Shown: positions 45,037-57,750, counted from the first letter of the stretch. The stretch: DNA of 64,000 nucleotides from Henckelia pumila (GCF_033568475.1 NC_133121.1:78078589-78142588); one strand, 5' to 3'. A program made the numbers and translations. Notes: generated by a model not told the origin, from the letters alone.

Positions 45037-46640
45037 AAATTATATTTTTATTTAAAAATTAATTTTAATATTTAAAATTTTATTTTTGGTCCGGTCAAAA
45101 ATTGTTTTTGATTGGTTCACGAGATTTCGGATCGAATTGTTCGAGTCCGTAAATTTTAAAATTGATTTTGGATAAATTTGAATTTTTGGAAAATTTTAAT
45201 ATTTTATCCGTAAATTGAATTTTGAAATCAATTATTTTGGTACAATTGATGATAAGATATGATCTTATGATATATTAAGTAAAATATGATTTTATTTGTA
45301 AAATTGGATTTTATAGATAAAATATGATTTTATTTGATATAGAGATAAAATATGATTTTATATGTGAAATGAGATTTTATATATAAAATATGATTTTATC
45401 TTGTTTAAATTTGAATTGCCACAGCATGTTATCCAATAAATTAATTTTGAATTAAATGTTATTGGATAAGGATGATCGATTGTCATGACCAATTTTGTAG
45501 GTGTATGTTAGGAATTTACATTTTGTCTTTATTATTGTTGGTTTTATTAATGGGCCTGGTTTATGGCCCGATATGAATGTCATATGTAATAAAAGTGGGC
45601 TTGGTTTATAGCCCGTTCCCACCCCCTAAAAATGTATCCCCTACTTGTCATTGTTATTTATTGTAAATACATTAGATTTAGTGGGAGATCAAGATTTGAA
45701 GATGGTGGGCCCAGCAGACAATGAAGACTGAAGAAATGTAAATTGGAAGCATATGTAATAGGATTGCATTTGCATACTGCATATTACCTAGGATTGGACT
45801 AAGACCCGTGATTGGCAACCACGGGTCAATTAGAAATGGAATCGATCATCCTATATAATATGTGATATTATGATTGTATGCATGTTTAGACATAAATTGC
45901 GTGAATCCGGCAAGCATGCAATAAAATGAATATGATGAGACAAATATTTTTATAATTAAAAATCCCTCATTTTAAATATGATTTAAAATTTATATCAAGA
46001 TAAATAAAGGAAATTTAAATTTGTTTAAATGTTCCCACCTTCCATCAACGGTCAATGTATGTGACGCTACCCGCGGATACGGTCCGGCTCATATTATTGG
46101 GGGGGCCCGTCCGTCGGAAAGCTGTACATTGGATCGACAAATGTTGTAAGTTGGGTGGAACTCCCATGGGATCGGCTCATATTATTGGGGGATCCACATG
46201 GCGACCGTCCATCACAACTTAATATTGATGGGTCATCTTGACATGTCACTTTAAACGGCGTCATATTATTGGGCCCTTATTGGACATGAGGTAAACACAT
46301 GGGGGTTGCTTTGGAAGCAATTGGGCTCTACCTTTTGAGAATTATGGTTGGCTGATATTATTCGGGACCATAAGTTTGTCAATTGGACTCCATGTTCTCA
46401 CTAAGGAAAAAGTTTCCCGTTTTCACTAGAGGGTGGTGAAATCGTTAAAATAGTGGGAGTGAGATTCATAAAATAAAATTCGCCAATTTTATGTCTTAGT
46501 AAATTATTTAAACAATCATCAATAATTGTCTGTTTTATCTCAGTAATCCACATGTTTCTGTTCTCCAACAAAACAAACTTATTGACGCAAACAATACAGA
46601 ATGATTCCATAATTTAAGATTGTCCTAAGTTCGGAAAAAG
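45037..46640 (+). other. Long noncoding leader of young Copia
   Basis: 1.6 kb without coding potential between the primer site and the gag remnant. A motif GGCTCATATTATTGGG or close variants occurs four times (46086, 46174, 46257, 46350), about 80-95 bp apart. Several repeated AAATATGATTTTAT stretches lie at 45280-45400. Confidence 0.6.
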
Positions 46641-46649
46641 ATTTTCTAA

Positions 46650-47077
46650 GTGTTAGAAAAGGCTTCTCCGAAAACAGCCCCGGCTGATGTAACTGCCGAA
46701 AGGTTGGCCGAATTAGAGAAATGGTTGGACCATGATCTCAAGGCCAAATGTTACATGCAAAATTGGACAAGTCTAAACAAGTTTGCCATCACTGCAAGAA
46801 ACCCGGTAATTGGAAACGTAACTGCAAGGAATACCCCAAGCAGTTGCGAACTGCAAAGGGTATGTTTTACATTGAAATAAATGTTTTTCTTAATACTACT
46901 TCTTGGGTATTGGATACCAGATGTAGATCTCATATTTGCAATGAGTTGCAAATGATAACAAGAAGTAATAGGATAAGGATGGGTGAGACCCAGTCAAGGC
47001 TCGGGAATGGTTCCAGAGTTAAATCCATAGCTATGGGAAATATTTATTTTTGCAGAACGGTTTTAAGTTACTTTTGA
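46650..47077 (+). pseudogene. Gag remnant and damaged protease of young Copia
   Basis: A piece of N-terminal gag (AELEKWLDHDLKAKCYMQ) is followed almost at once, in a different frame, by the gag C terminus with a zinc knuckle CHHCKKPGNWKRNC in which the His is replaced by Asn. Then comes the protease region with VLDTRC where D-T-G is expected. The frame ends at 47077, and pol resumes in another frame from 47050. Most of gag is deleted. Confidence 0.75.
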
Positions 47078-49944
47078 TAGATGTTTTATTTGTGCCAGAT
47101 TTAATTAAAAACATTATTTCTATTTCTATGCTTGATAGAGATGGTTATTCTTGCAATTTTGTGAATGGGATTTGCAATATTTACAAGAATGAATGTTTAA
47201 TTGGAAATGGACAACTTGAAAACGATCTATACAACTTAAAACTAAAAGACGTTCCAGTGAATTATGTTGATAAACCGGCGACAACAAACAAAAGGAAAAT
47301 CGATAGTCAAAACCCGGCAAACCTTTGGCATGCTAGGCTAGGTCATATTTCCTCAAGGAGGATGAACAAGCTAGTGGGAGAGGGCATGTTTGATATGTCT
47401 GATATTAATTCTCTACCTACTTGTGAATCCTGCCTAAAAGGAAAAATGACTAAATCTCCTTTTAAGGGGAAACCTAAGCGTAGTCAAAATCTGTTGGATT
47501 TGATCCATACAGATGTTTGTGGTCCATTTAGAGTAGGGACTCAACATGGCCACACCTACTTCATTACCTTTACTGATGATTATTCAAGGTATGGGTATTT
47601 ATATTTAATGAAATATAAGTCTGAAGCATTTGAAAAGTTCAAAGAATTCAGGGCTGAAGTAGAAAACAAGCTAGGTAAAAGTATTAAAGCACTTCGATCG
47701 GATCGAGGTGGAGAATACTTGAGTACCGAGTTTTTGGACTATCTGAAAGAGAATGGGATTCTCTCTCAGTGGACTCCTCCTATGACACCACAGCTTAATG
47801 GTGTATCGGAGCGTCGTAATCGAACTTTGTTGGACATGGTTCGATCTATGATGAGCTTCACTGAGCTTCCACCTTCGTTTTGGGGCTATGCGCTTGAAAC
47901 GGCGGTATTGTTGTTGAACAACGTCCACACTAAAGCAGTGGACAAAACACCATACGAGTTATGGAATGGCAAAGCTCCTAAGTATTCGTACTTGAGGATT
48001 TGGGGATGTCCTGCTTACGTGAAGCGGACAGTGGGAGATAAGTTGGATAGTCGATCCAGCTTATGTTATTTTGTAGGGTATCCGAAGAATTCAATCGGAT
48101 ATTATTTCTATTATCCTGCTGAAACAAAGGTGTTTGTTTCTAGGAATGCCACCTTCTTGGAGAAGGAGTTCTTATTGGATAAGAAAGGCGAGATGATGGA
48201 ACTCGAAGAAGTTCGAGAAGAACCCGAAATACAAAATAACGATCCTACACCTCAGGAACCATTGCTGGACACGCCTGAACCTAGAAGATCCGAGAGGACT
48301 TCTAGACCTCCTATTCGATATGGTCTTCTTCTTGAAGGGGATCAAGATGAACCCGACATTGGATGTGATCCAAGAAACTTCAAGGAAGCAATTTCTGATG
48401 CGGATTCGAATTTATGGCTTGAAGCTATGCAGTCAGAATTGGATTCGATGCATACAAACCAAGTTTGGTCTTTGGTAGATCCTCCCGATGGAATTGTTCC
48501 AATAGGGTGTAAATGGATCTACAAAAGAAAGCTTGGGCCTGATGGTAAGGTATTGACCTACAAGGCGCGATTGGTGGCGAAAGGTTATACTCAAAGGCAA
48601 GGAGTTGACTATGATGAAACCTTTTCACCAGTTGCTATGTTCAAGTCCATAAGAATCCTTATTGCCATAGCTGCATGGTATGACTATGAGATATGGCAAA
48701 TGGATGTGAAGACTGCTTTTCTTAATGGAGACATTAAGGAAGAAATCTATATGAAGCAGCCTGAGGGGTTCACATCCATGGGAAGCGAGCATAAGGTATG
48801 CAAGCTTCAGAGATCAATTTATGGTCTAAAACAAGCATCAAGAAGTTGGAACCAGAAATTTGATGAAACAATTAAAGATTTTGGTTTCATCAAGAACCCG
48901 GAGGAACCTTGCGTGTACAAGAAAGTAGTTAAGGATGCGGTGACATTCTTAGTACTTTATGTTGATGACATCCTACTCATTGGGAATGATGTAGGGATGT
49001 TGCAGTCGACGAAGATATGGTTATCAGGTAGATTTTCGATGAAGGATTTGGGTGAGGCATCCTACATTCTAGGGATTCAGATCTATAGAGATAGATCTAA
49101 GAGAATGATAGGACTCACTCAATCAACCTACATCGATACCATATTGAAACGGTTTTCAATGGATGGGTCCAAAAGAGGACATCTACCCATGTGTCATGGA
49201 GTTTCTCTATCCAAGTCTATGTGTCCCAAGACTGATGAAGAGATAGAGAATATGACACATGTACCATATGCGTCAGCTATAGGTAGTATCATGTATGGGA
49301 TGATATCTACCAGACCGGATGTAGCATTTGCTCTGAGTGTCACGAGCAGATATCAGTCTAATCCTGGTCAAATGCATTGGAAAGCCGTGAAGGACATTCT
49401 TAAGTACTTGCGAAGGACTAAGAATATGTTCATGGTTTATGGAGGACGAGAACTCAAATTGGAAGGCTATACCGACTCTAGCTTCCAAAGTGATGTGGAT
49501 GACTCGAAGTCAACCTCTGGATTTGTGTTCATGCTCAATGGCGGTGCTGTCTCTTGGAAGAGTTCCAAGCAGGACACCACAGCGGATTCCACCACTGAGG
49601 CTGAATACATTGCAGCATCAGCTGCTGCTAAAGAGGCCGTTTGGATGAGGAAGTTCGTCCAAGAGTTGGGCGTCATTCCTGAATTTGTTGGTCCAGTCCC
49701 GGTGTACTGTGACAACACGGGTGCCGTTGCTCAAGCAAAGGAACCAAGGTCTCATCAAAGATCCAAACACGTACTGAGGAAATACCACATAATCCGGGAG
49801 ATTGTGGAAAGAGGAGACATCATTGTCGAACGAGTGGCCTCTGCAGACAATATCGCTGATCCGCTTACTAAGCCCTTGCCAGGACCATTGTTTGACAAAC
49901 ATCGCGAAGCAATGGGTCTACGTAGTATGACTAGTTGGCTATAG
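47050..49944 (+). CDS. Copia integrase-RT-RNase H polyprotein, open
   Basis: 964 codons without a stop. Zinc-binding pre-integrase region (WHARLGHIS, then CESCLKGK; about residues 95-140). Integrase core with catalytic Asp (HTDVCGPF, about 153), Asp (LRSDRGGEY, about 218) and Glu (GVSERRNRT, about 252). RT from about 495 with YVDD near 636-639. RNase H from about 805 (YTDSSFQSD, STTEAEYIAAS, DNTGAVA). Upstream gag and protease are lost, so no Gag-Pol can be made from this copy, though the enzymes look intact. The true start is unknown because the original frame began in gag. Confidence 0.92.
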   Translation: MQNGFKLLLIDVLFVPDLIKNIISISMLDRDGYSCNFVNGICNIYKNECLIGNGQLENDLYNLKLKDVPVNYVDKPATTNKRKIDSQNPANLWHARLGHISSRRMNKLVGEGMFDMSDINSLPTCESCLKGKMTKSPFKGKPKRSQNLLDLIHTDVCGPFRVGTQHGHTYFITFTDDYSRYGYLYLMKYKSEAFEKFKEFRAEVENKLGKSIKALRSDRGGEYLSTEFLDYLKENGILSQWTPPMTPQLNGVSERRNRTLLDMVRSMMSFTELPPSFWGYALETAVLLLNNVHTKAVDKTPYELWNGKAPKYSYLRIWGCPAYVKRTVGDKLDSRSSLCYFVGYPKNSIGYYFYYPAETKVFVSRNATFLEKEFLLDKKGEMMELEEVREEPEIQNNDPTPQEPLLDTPEPRRSERTSRPPIRYGLLLEGDQDEPDIGCDPRNFKEAISDADSNLWLEAMQSELDSMHTNQVWSLVDPPDGIVPIGCKWIYKRKLGPDGKVLTYKARLVAKGYTQRQGVDYDETFSPVAMFKSIRILIAIAAWYDYEIWQMDVKTAFLNGDIKEEIYMKQPEGFTSMGSEHKVCKLQRSIYGLKQASRSWNQKFDETIKDFGFIKNPEEPCVYKKVVKDAVTFLVLYVDDILLIGNDVGMLQSTKIWLSGRFSMKDLGEASYILGIQIYRDRSKRMIGLTQSTYIDTILKRFSMDGSKRGHLPMCHGVSLSKSMCPKTDEEIENMTHVPYASAIGSIMYGMISTRPDVAFALSVTSRYQSNPGQMHWKAVKDILKYLRRTKNMFMVYGGRELKLEGYTDSSFQSDVDDSKSTSGFVFMLNGGAVSWKSSKQDTTADSTTEAEYIAASAAAKEAVWMRKFVQELGVIPEFVGPVPVYCDNTGAVAQAKEPRSHQRSKHVLRKYHIIREIVERGDIIVERVASADNIADPLTKPLPGPLFDKHREAMGLRSMTSWL

Positions 49945-49958
49945 GGCAAGTGGGAGAT
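49945..49958 (+). other. Polypurine tract of young Copia
   Basis: GGGCAAGTGGGAGAT region between the pol stop and the 3' LTR. Confidence 0.8.
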
Positions 49959-51818
49959 TGTAAGAGTGGGTGCCCAGTGAGCCAACTGTGTGGCTATGGG
50001 CTTTGATGACTCTTTGTATAAACAATCTTTTGTTTAATATTATTTACACTTTTATGGCAATGACTTTATATTACTTCATATTGTTATATTGTGATATACT
50101 ATTGTTGTTTTGATAAAGACCTTGAATATACTATAGTGTATGTAAGATGTGGTAGAACATGGGGATGTCTATCATGAAATACATCTTATAGTCACTGTAT
50201 ATTCTAAAACCGTTCCTAGTCGATTGAGCCGTCCGATAATAAGGATAAGGATCGCTCGAGTTTGAGACTAGCATTTGCGATGCGGAGTACCACGTTTCAT
50301 TGGTAGGGAACATGGAGATGTTCGAAGCATGCAAATGGATATTCATAGGATGAATAATCGAACTACCCTATCCGGACTTTCCAAGTGGTTATCACTTATC
50401 GAGTGGATAAAGTCCGCGGTTTTGGTTGTACACCATTAGTCCTTACGACTTGAAACATCATGGAGACTCTATATGCTAGTACTGTGCTTTGACTCGTTTA
50501 CCGACTCTGAGGGGGTCATCAGGTGTCGAGATTGGGTACAGTTACGACACATATAGGAGTCAATGCATTGTTGTCAAGGATTCACCACATACTTGCGAGT
50601 GTGGATATCCTATGCGATCTGAGGAGATATTAGTGTGACAAATCTCTGGCCAGAGTACTTGATGTGATTTAAGAAATGGTTTCTTAGTAGCACATGCGAT
50701 GTCACTAATTTGATCTTCAAGATGTATTGCATAGTTATCGAATCTTGAGCGACTCTCGATATACCAATGGTTGTTGATTCGATCGGGATATATGGATGAA
50801 GGGACCGTACTGTACGCTAACCAAAATCTACTGGTTCTTGTAGGCACTATCAGTGATACCTAGGGAATCATGGGGCGATGTTGCTAGGCGCTTTACCATG
50901 ATTCGTTGGGCAAGTCGGAAAGTGTTGTTCCGAGTCACAAGGAGTTGTGAGCCCACGGCTAGCTGTATCCCTGAACCATTGAGGGTCACACAGTGTAATG
51001 GAGTTTTAATCCCCGTTGAGATAGTTAAATTTAAAGAGTTAAATTTAATGAACTAAGGAGTTGGATTTCTTAAATAAGAGTAAGGGAGTAGGATTTCCTA
51101 AAATGACATAGGGATGGACATTTTTGGAAACCACTGAATTCGGATTCAGGAAAATTTATTTTGACTTTAAAATGTGCAGAAATGGTTTCTGTGCACATTG
51201 GTGAAATCAGTTCATCAATCGGAGTCACGATGAATTTTATATTAATTTCTGAACGAGCGGGCTTTGCTTGTCGGGCCCCAGCTTATGACTAATGGGCCCT
51301 AAGGTGTTAGTGGCCTGCATTATAAATAAGTTATTTCAGTACAGAAATTACACACAACAGGTCATAATTTTTGAGAGCAAAAATCGAAAACCCTAGTCTC
51401 TCTAAAAGAAATTTCGGCCGACCCCTTCCCCTCTGCCCGAGAAAATTCCGGTCTGTGATTTTGAATCGCGGTCAGGAATAACGAATCAGATTCGTGTAAT
51501 CTCTTCGCAGAAAACTTCTGATAGATTTTCTAGTGCAATCTATCAGAGGGATTAAACCTCTGTTCGTGGACCTGATTGAAGGAGTTCATCGGTTCCAGGG
51601 AGAGACAACAAGAGCAGATAAAATCTGTTGGTGTCCAGTAATCTCGTTGCGAGATTGAAGGTAAAATTTAATAACTGTTATTTGAATTTTACACACACAA
51701 TAATTTAATCGTTGAATGGTTGATACCCACACCATGGAATTGTTCCATGATAAAAATTTTTTAACTTCCGCTGCACCGGGTATCAATCGTGATTGATCTG
51801 AACGCCAGTTTTCCAACA
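49959..51818 (+). repeat. 3' LTR of young Copia
   Basis: 1860 bp, 99.8% identical to the 5' LTR. Confidence 0.95.
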
Positions 51819-52034
51819 GTTTTTGTCCAACATTTTGTAAACAATATCTTTTGCTACATTATCAAGGTTGGTTTTCTTCTTATCTTCAGTCTTCCACTCT
51901 CGTCTTGGCTTTTCTATCATCTGAGAGGCACCCTCTGTAATAGCTATAGTTGTATTGATTTTTAAGATCTTCATCGGTCCATCTGTGATGACATACCACA
52001 TGTCATCATCCTGGTCAGCTAAATGCGCCTGCAT
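51819..52034 (-). pseudogene. Gag N terminus of old Copia element
   Basis: Reads MQAHLADQDDDMWYVITDG and IEKPRREW on the minus strand, a plant Copia gag N terminus. Cut by the young Copia at 51819; the continuation is at 42793 downward. Confidence 0.8.
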
Positions 52035-52135
52035 TCTATTATTTCAATAATCAAAATCTTTTCTGGAAACATTGGAATCTTGCTAAAGGAATTCATTGTT
52101 TAATGATTTTTCAGAAACGAGAATCAACTTCGCTC

Positions 52136-52147
52136 TGATACCACTTG
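52136..52147 (-). other. Primer binding site of old Copia element
   Basis: On the minus strand CCTAACA (LTR end), AG, then TGGTATCAGAGC. 52035-52135 between this and gag is leader. Confidence 0.8.
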
Positions 52148-52536
52148 TTAGGACCAGGGAAAGTGTTTAGAATGGGAGATTGAATAAAAAATTCAAATAA
52201 ATTTTACTACAATTGAATTTATATAGGTTAGCAATTGTAATTCAGTGATTCTCGTGTGTCAATATCAGTTGGATAACAAAAAAAATTTGTGCAGAATAAA
52301 ACGTATTTGACAGATAGAACAAATAGTAGGCTGACTGAATAATGAAAAGGAGGCTGACTGAAATGCGAAGAAGATACAATTTGTTTCTGGATGTTCAGAG
52401 ACTTGAAAATCTCCTACGTCACCCCTTATACCTATTGAGAATGATATCAACTAGAAGAATTTGGAAGTTACGAACACTTTGCAAAATCACAGTTCAATTT
52501 AGGACTTAACACTGTCTAACTGAAACTTTTAGTATA
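52148..52536 (-). repeat. 5' LTR of old Copia, inner part
   Basis: The U5-side end of the LTR. Split from its other part (59263-59873) by the Athila-like element; GTATA (52532-52536) is the target duplication. Confidence 0.75.
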
Positions 52537-54017
52537 TGTTGCGTGTTTTTTTGCTCGCAAGCGCACGATGTCAAGTTATAATATAGGAATTAAGTCCAAG
52601 TCGATCCCACGGAGAATGAATAAATGATATTATATCAAATATTTGCAACTAATAAAATCCTAATCCTATGTAGAACTACGAAAATGGTTTGATTTTTATA
52701 AAACTAAAATTTGCAAGAAACAAAACTAAATAACCACGAGTTCACGAGAGAAAAATTCAAAGCGAAGAATGATAGAGGTTCGACTTCACTTGACTGTTCA
52801 CCACAATTTATTTCTAATGATTGTTCAATTATCAATTCTTCTAGTTTATTAGTCAAGAATCTCTATTATTTTCTACTACCTCTCTCGAGTGTCAAGCAGA
52901 AATTCGTATTCAATAACAAACTCAATATCTCTATCAAAGTTCAATTATTAAATCCGGTAAATAGCACAAGAATTCTTCTAATGACTTCTATGGAGTTATA
53001 TGTCTCTCGAACAATATAAACATCAAAGATGTATTTTCCTATTTCGTATTCAAAATCTCCTCTCTTGAGTGATAGATTCTAAATAAAATATCATTCAATC
53101 TATGGCCAGTAAATTGAAAGCATTAAAATCAGGAAAACACAAATAAACTATGCGAAGAAATTTAAATATATAAATCAAAATATGTCAATCATGGTTTCCA
53201 GTCAAGATCCGTCTACCTCTAGACTAAGAAATTAGTTCATAACAAATTCAAAGATCAAACAAAACTTGTTCTTCAAATAATCCATCAAACTAGAAAAATA
53301 GAGTTTAAAGAAAAACTAGAACGAAGTAAAATTAAGCTTTTCCGTCGCCGGATGCCGCCGTCTTCTGTCTTCGTATCAAATTCTCGAGCTCTTGTGCACT
53401 TCAAAACTCTCAATAGCCGTCTCTATGCTCTGAAAACTCTCTAAACCCTCGTATCCTCCAGAATAAGTCATAAAATCCCTTTTAAAACTCGATTAAACAC
53501 TTTTCATATTTTTTGAGACTGCGCAGCGCTGGAGCGCTAATAATTAGGCACTGGGGAGCTCAAGTTTTGTATTTTATTTTTCAATGAAAGCCGTCTAGCG
53601 CTGGAGCGCTCAAAAGACGGCGCTGGGGTGCTCTGGACATGAATTTACGGGCGCTGGAGCGCTGGAAAACTAGAGCTGGGGCGCTACTTTTTCTTCCATT
53701 TCACCATCTGCGCAGCATTTTTGTATAAATCATAACTTAAGTTCTAGTCGTCGGATCGAGCTAAAATTTTGACAGCAATTTAAAACATCCTAAAATTCAA
53801 TTTGAACGGTGGAGATCGGATTTAGGTATTTGTAATATTCCCAGTAATTTTCTGAAGTTTGCTGTCCCGTAATTCGGCTTTCCGCTTCTTCTTGCTACTT
53901 TTCTTCAAATCCTTGCAACTCACAAAAACAACAACAAATACGCATAATATTCACTCGATACATCACAAAATCCAAGTCAAATCATATATAAATTAAGTGC
54001 ATAAAATGTACTTATCA
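52537..54017 (-). repeat. 3' LTR of Athila-like element
   Basis: 1481 bp. It contains several copies of the sub-motif AGCGCTGGAGCGCT at 53525-53690. Confidence 0.9.
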
Positions 54018-54020
54018 AAT

Positions 54021-54033
54021 CCCCCCAAACTTA
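54021..54033 (-). other. Polypurine tract of Athila-like element
   Basis: Minus strand TAAGTTTGGGGGG immediately before the 3' LTR. Confidence 0.8.
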
Positions 54034-55287
54034 GACTTTTGCTAGTCCCGAGCAAAACAGTAATGAGCAATATAGTCGACCTTCGAATTTATACATTCCA
54101 AGATTTAATACACATGTCGGCTAATTTTCTCAAGAGTTCTCGTGTGTGTGTGATTTTCCAATCTCATCTACCCACCTAACTTTCGGTAAAATCATGCAAT
54201 TTGTAAGCTTCATAAAATCATTAACTCCGTCCTCAAGTTTCAAAATACTCTCAACCAAGTTCAAATTTTACTCACACAGATCAACAGGACTTTTTCGGTT
54301 AACATTAGGCTCAAGCATAATCAGCAGGAGATAAGCATCCATATATATATCAATGCAACCAAGGACTCATGATGCAAAGCAAAGGGAATTGAATATTTTC
54401 AATTTGTGCAGGATTATGAGTAGCTAAAAATTTTTTATTTGCATTGTCAGACATTAGTCTTGGCTTTCTTCTACTCCATAAATCTCCATCTTTATGCCTT
54501 GTATTTGGACTAAAATTTTAATCCATTTTTTTTTCTTTTCAAGGCCCCCCCTCACCTTACTTTCTCCGCCATTACTTTTCTTTAAACTTTTTAGCTACTC
54601 AATTTGTTTTGGATTTTTCATGAATATAGAATGGCTAAAAAAACTCAATAGATTCGAAAAAAAACGCCTAAATCACTTCTGTGATCTTAAAAATCTATCT
54701 CAGTTTCAAGCAAACATCACAAGAGTTAAGAATCAATTCCTCTAATCCACATCATAAATCCACATAATTTTTCTCTAATTTCTAGGAGTATCGAAAATCA
54801 TGGCATTCGTGCATAAATGTGAGAACTCAAGATTAAATATAGCTAACATAAACTTTTTCAGCACACAAAATTTATTTTCATCATAGGCCAACACAATTTC
54901 AACATCATGCCTTCAACTCCAACTAACTCATAAAAAATTTCAAATTTTCACAATTTTTAAACACCCCCCAAACTTAAATTGTGCATTGTCCTCAATGTAC
55001 AATATTCATTAAAAACAAGGGACACATACCTTAGGCACCAAGCGTCAGTACTCAGCACCATCTTAATCACTCAAAACTCTTCATCAGGGGTGGCTCCTAA
55101 ACTCTTTCAGCTCCATACTTTTTAACCTACACAATTCAAAATCATTATTAATGTCTAGTTTCCTCATGATAAAAATAAAAACAAAAACAATTAAAATAAA
55201 ATAAAAAAAACGCAAAAAAACAACTAGCTTGGGTTGCCTCCCAAGAAGCGATTAGTTTATAGTCCATAGCCCGACTTTATTCCAATT
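54034..55287 (-). other. Noncoding 3' region of Athila-like element
   Basis: 1.25 kb between the end of gag-protease and the polypurine tract, where RT, RNase H and integrase would be expected. No pol similarity seen. A second tract with the same AAGTTTGGGGGG core lies at about 54964-54976. Confidence 0.6.
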
Positions 55288-57570
55288 CTAGCCCGGTTCC
55301 GTTTTGTTGAGGGTCTTCCCTTTTGCTTTCACCCTCCAAATATATTCAACAACCTTTTTAAACTTTGATTTCTTCTTCGTTTTCTTCTTCTTCTTTGGCA
55401 CCTTCGGATCATTCTTCTTTGAATCTACCTCATGAACAAGTTTTGGATGACCATCCAGCTTCACAACTCGCTCAATCATGAATAATTTCTCGATGGGTGG
55501 ATTACTTAATTTCTTGAATATGTTAGAAATAACTCTTTCTCTGTCCACACCCATCGACAACTCACCATTCTTCACCTCAATCTTGGCATCAGTAGTGGCC
55601 AAGAAAGGTCTCCCCAATATTAGTGGCATATTTGCATCCTCCTCCATATCTAGCACAACAAAATCCGCCGAAAAAATAAATTTATCTATTTTTACCAAAA
55701 CATCTTCAATGATTCCAAGCGGATATGTGATAGATCTATCAGCTAGCTGCAATGCGATTGTCGTGGGTTTCACCTCTCCAAGTCCCAAACTCCTGAAAAC
55801 AGACAAAGGCATTAAGTTAATGCTAGCTCCTAAATCACAAAGTGCTTTATTAAAATTAGAAGAACCAATAATGCAAGGAATCGTAAAACTCCCTAGATCT
55901 TTTAATTTTTGTGGTAGCTTCTTTTGCAGGATAGCACTGCATTCTTCAGTCAGGTTTACAGTCTCGAACTCCTCCACCTTCCGCTTCTTAGACATCACCT
56001 CCTTCAAGAATTTTGCATAATGCGGCATCTGCTCCAAAGCATCAGCGAATGGAATATTAATATGAATTTTCTTGTAGATGTCAAGAAACTTAGAAAACTT
56101 CTCATCCAACGCTTTCTTCTTGAACCGCTGAGGATATGACAAAACAGCTTTTGGTACAGGCGATTTCTTAGGCACAACTGCAGAATTGCTGGAATTTTTG
56201 CTAACAGATTTTTCAGACTCCACCACAATCTCTTCATCCTCTTCATCATCTACTTCCTTAGGGTCATCAACCCCAAGTTCTTTACCACTTCTAAGGGTGA
56301 TAGCCTTGCACTGCTCCCTTGGATTAACCTCAGTATTGTTAGGAAACACACCTCTCTGCTGATTATTCAATGCATTCGCCAGTTGACCAATTTGTGTTTC
56401 AAGATTTTTCATAGAAGCGCTCACATTGGTCAAGTGTGTCTCCATACTATCAAGCCTATTTTCATTTCTCTTAAATCTTGTGGATGATTCTGCAATAAAA
56501 TTACTCACCAAATCTTCCAACGATGCCTTTCCTTCACCATTCTGAGTATTGAACTCTGGTGGAGGATTCAACACATTCTTATTGTTTGCATAGGAAAAAT
56601 TCTCATGATTACGCAAACTAGGATGATACTGATTGGTTATAGGATTACCTCGATAATTGTTGTAATTCCTGTTGTTCACATAATGAGCTTGCTCCACACT
56701 CTCAAATCCATCAGCAGAATTTATGGCAGTCGCCAGCGATGCTGTCTCATTAGAACTTTGATTCCCTTTGGTCAGTGCAGCCAACTGTGTAGAAATAGTA
56801 GCCATCTGAGCAGTCAAAGCAGTGAATGCGTCAACCTCATGAATTCCAGCAGGCTTCCTTATTGCAGATCTCTCACTCGGCCACTGATAACTGTTAACAG
56901 TCATTTGCTCAAGCATAAGCCTGTTCAGGAAATTTAGAAAATATTGAACCTCCAGCTGCAGCATCCACAGAAATACGAGTTGGTCCATTCAAACCATTGT
57001 AGAATAATTCGATCTGTTCCCAATCCGAAAAATTATGGTTCGGGCATTTCCTAAGCAATTCCTTGTACCGCTCCCAAGCTTCATACAGTAACCCATAATC
57101 TTGTTGTTTGAAAGTAGTGATCTCAATTTTCAACTGGGTAGACTTGGCAGGAGGAAAGTACTTTGCCAGAAATTTGGATGCCATGTCTTCCCATGTAGTG
57201 ATACTTCCAAGAGGTAGTGAGTGCAACCAACTACGAGCATTGTCCCTAAGAGAGAATGGGAACAATCGTAGTCTGATGGTGTCCTCAGTACACCATGAAT
57301 CTTCACTGTGTCAGCAATCTCCAAAAAAGTACGCAGGTGCAAATTTGGATCTTCAGTAGCTGCACCCTTAAACTGATTCTGCTGCACCATATTAATCAGA
57401 GCTGGCTTCAACTCAAAATTATTTGCCATGATGTTCTGCCGAGCTATCCCAGAATAATGAGTAGTGATCACCAGTCGAAAGTGATCTCTGATCGGCACCG
57501 GGGCATTATTGACAACTCTTTCCCTTTCTTCAGCCATTTGTTGCAACTCTTCTCTTCTAGCTTTTCTCAA
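55288..57570 (-). pseudogene. Gag-protease of Athila-like element
   Basis: Athila/Tat gag: FELKPALINMVQQNQF, then PFSLRDNARSWLHSLP and YEAWERYKELLRKCP, DAAAGG, then a 566-codon frame (56988-55288) with YQWPSER, the TAQMATISTQLAAL coiled coil, KAITLRSGKE and the protease region with DLGASINLMP and LGRPFLATTDA. Two frameshifts (about 57290 and 56950) split gag. The start codon is uncertain. The frame ends in a Lys-rich tail without RT. Confidence 0.85.
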
Positions 57571-57750
57571 AGCTTTAGCAGTTTTCTCGATTTTTGGATC
57601 AAAGAGCAGTGAGTCGTAACTTTGGCTTTTTTACATAAACTACATAGACAGGAAATATTTAAAATTAGAACCAACAAAATAAAATAAAATGCTCTAAATC
57701 AAAATTAAGACCAATTAGCACAATTTAATATAAATCAAATAAAATTCATT

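Larger units (their letters stand above)
42799..51818 (+). mobile_element. Young Copia element with deleted gag
   Basis: Two 1860-bp LTRs that differ at 4 positions, target duplication GTTTT (42794-42798 and 51819-51823), tRNA-Met primer site, polypurine tract and a 964-codon open pol. Gag is reduced to remnants and the protease motif is damaged, so it could move only with help from another copy. It interrupts the gag of the old minus-strand Copia element. Confidence 0.92.

Noticed and set aside
44806..45075. 89-codon Ala/Arg/Gly-rich frame
   Set aside because: Translation of the GC-rich tandem block; frames of similar quality exist on both strands.
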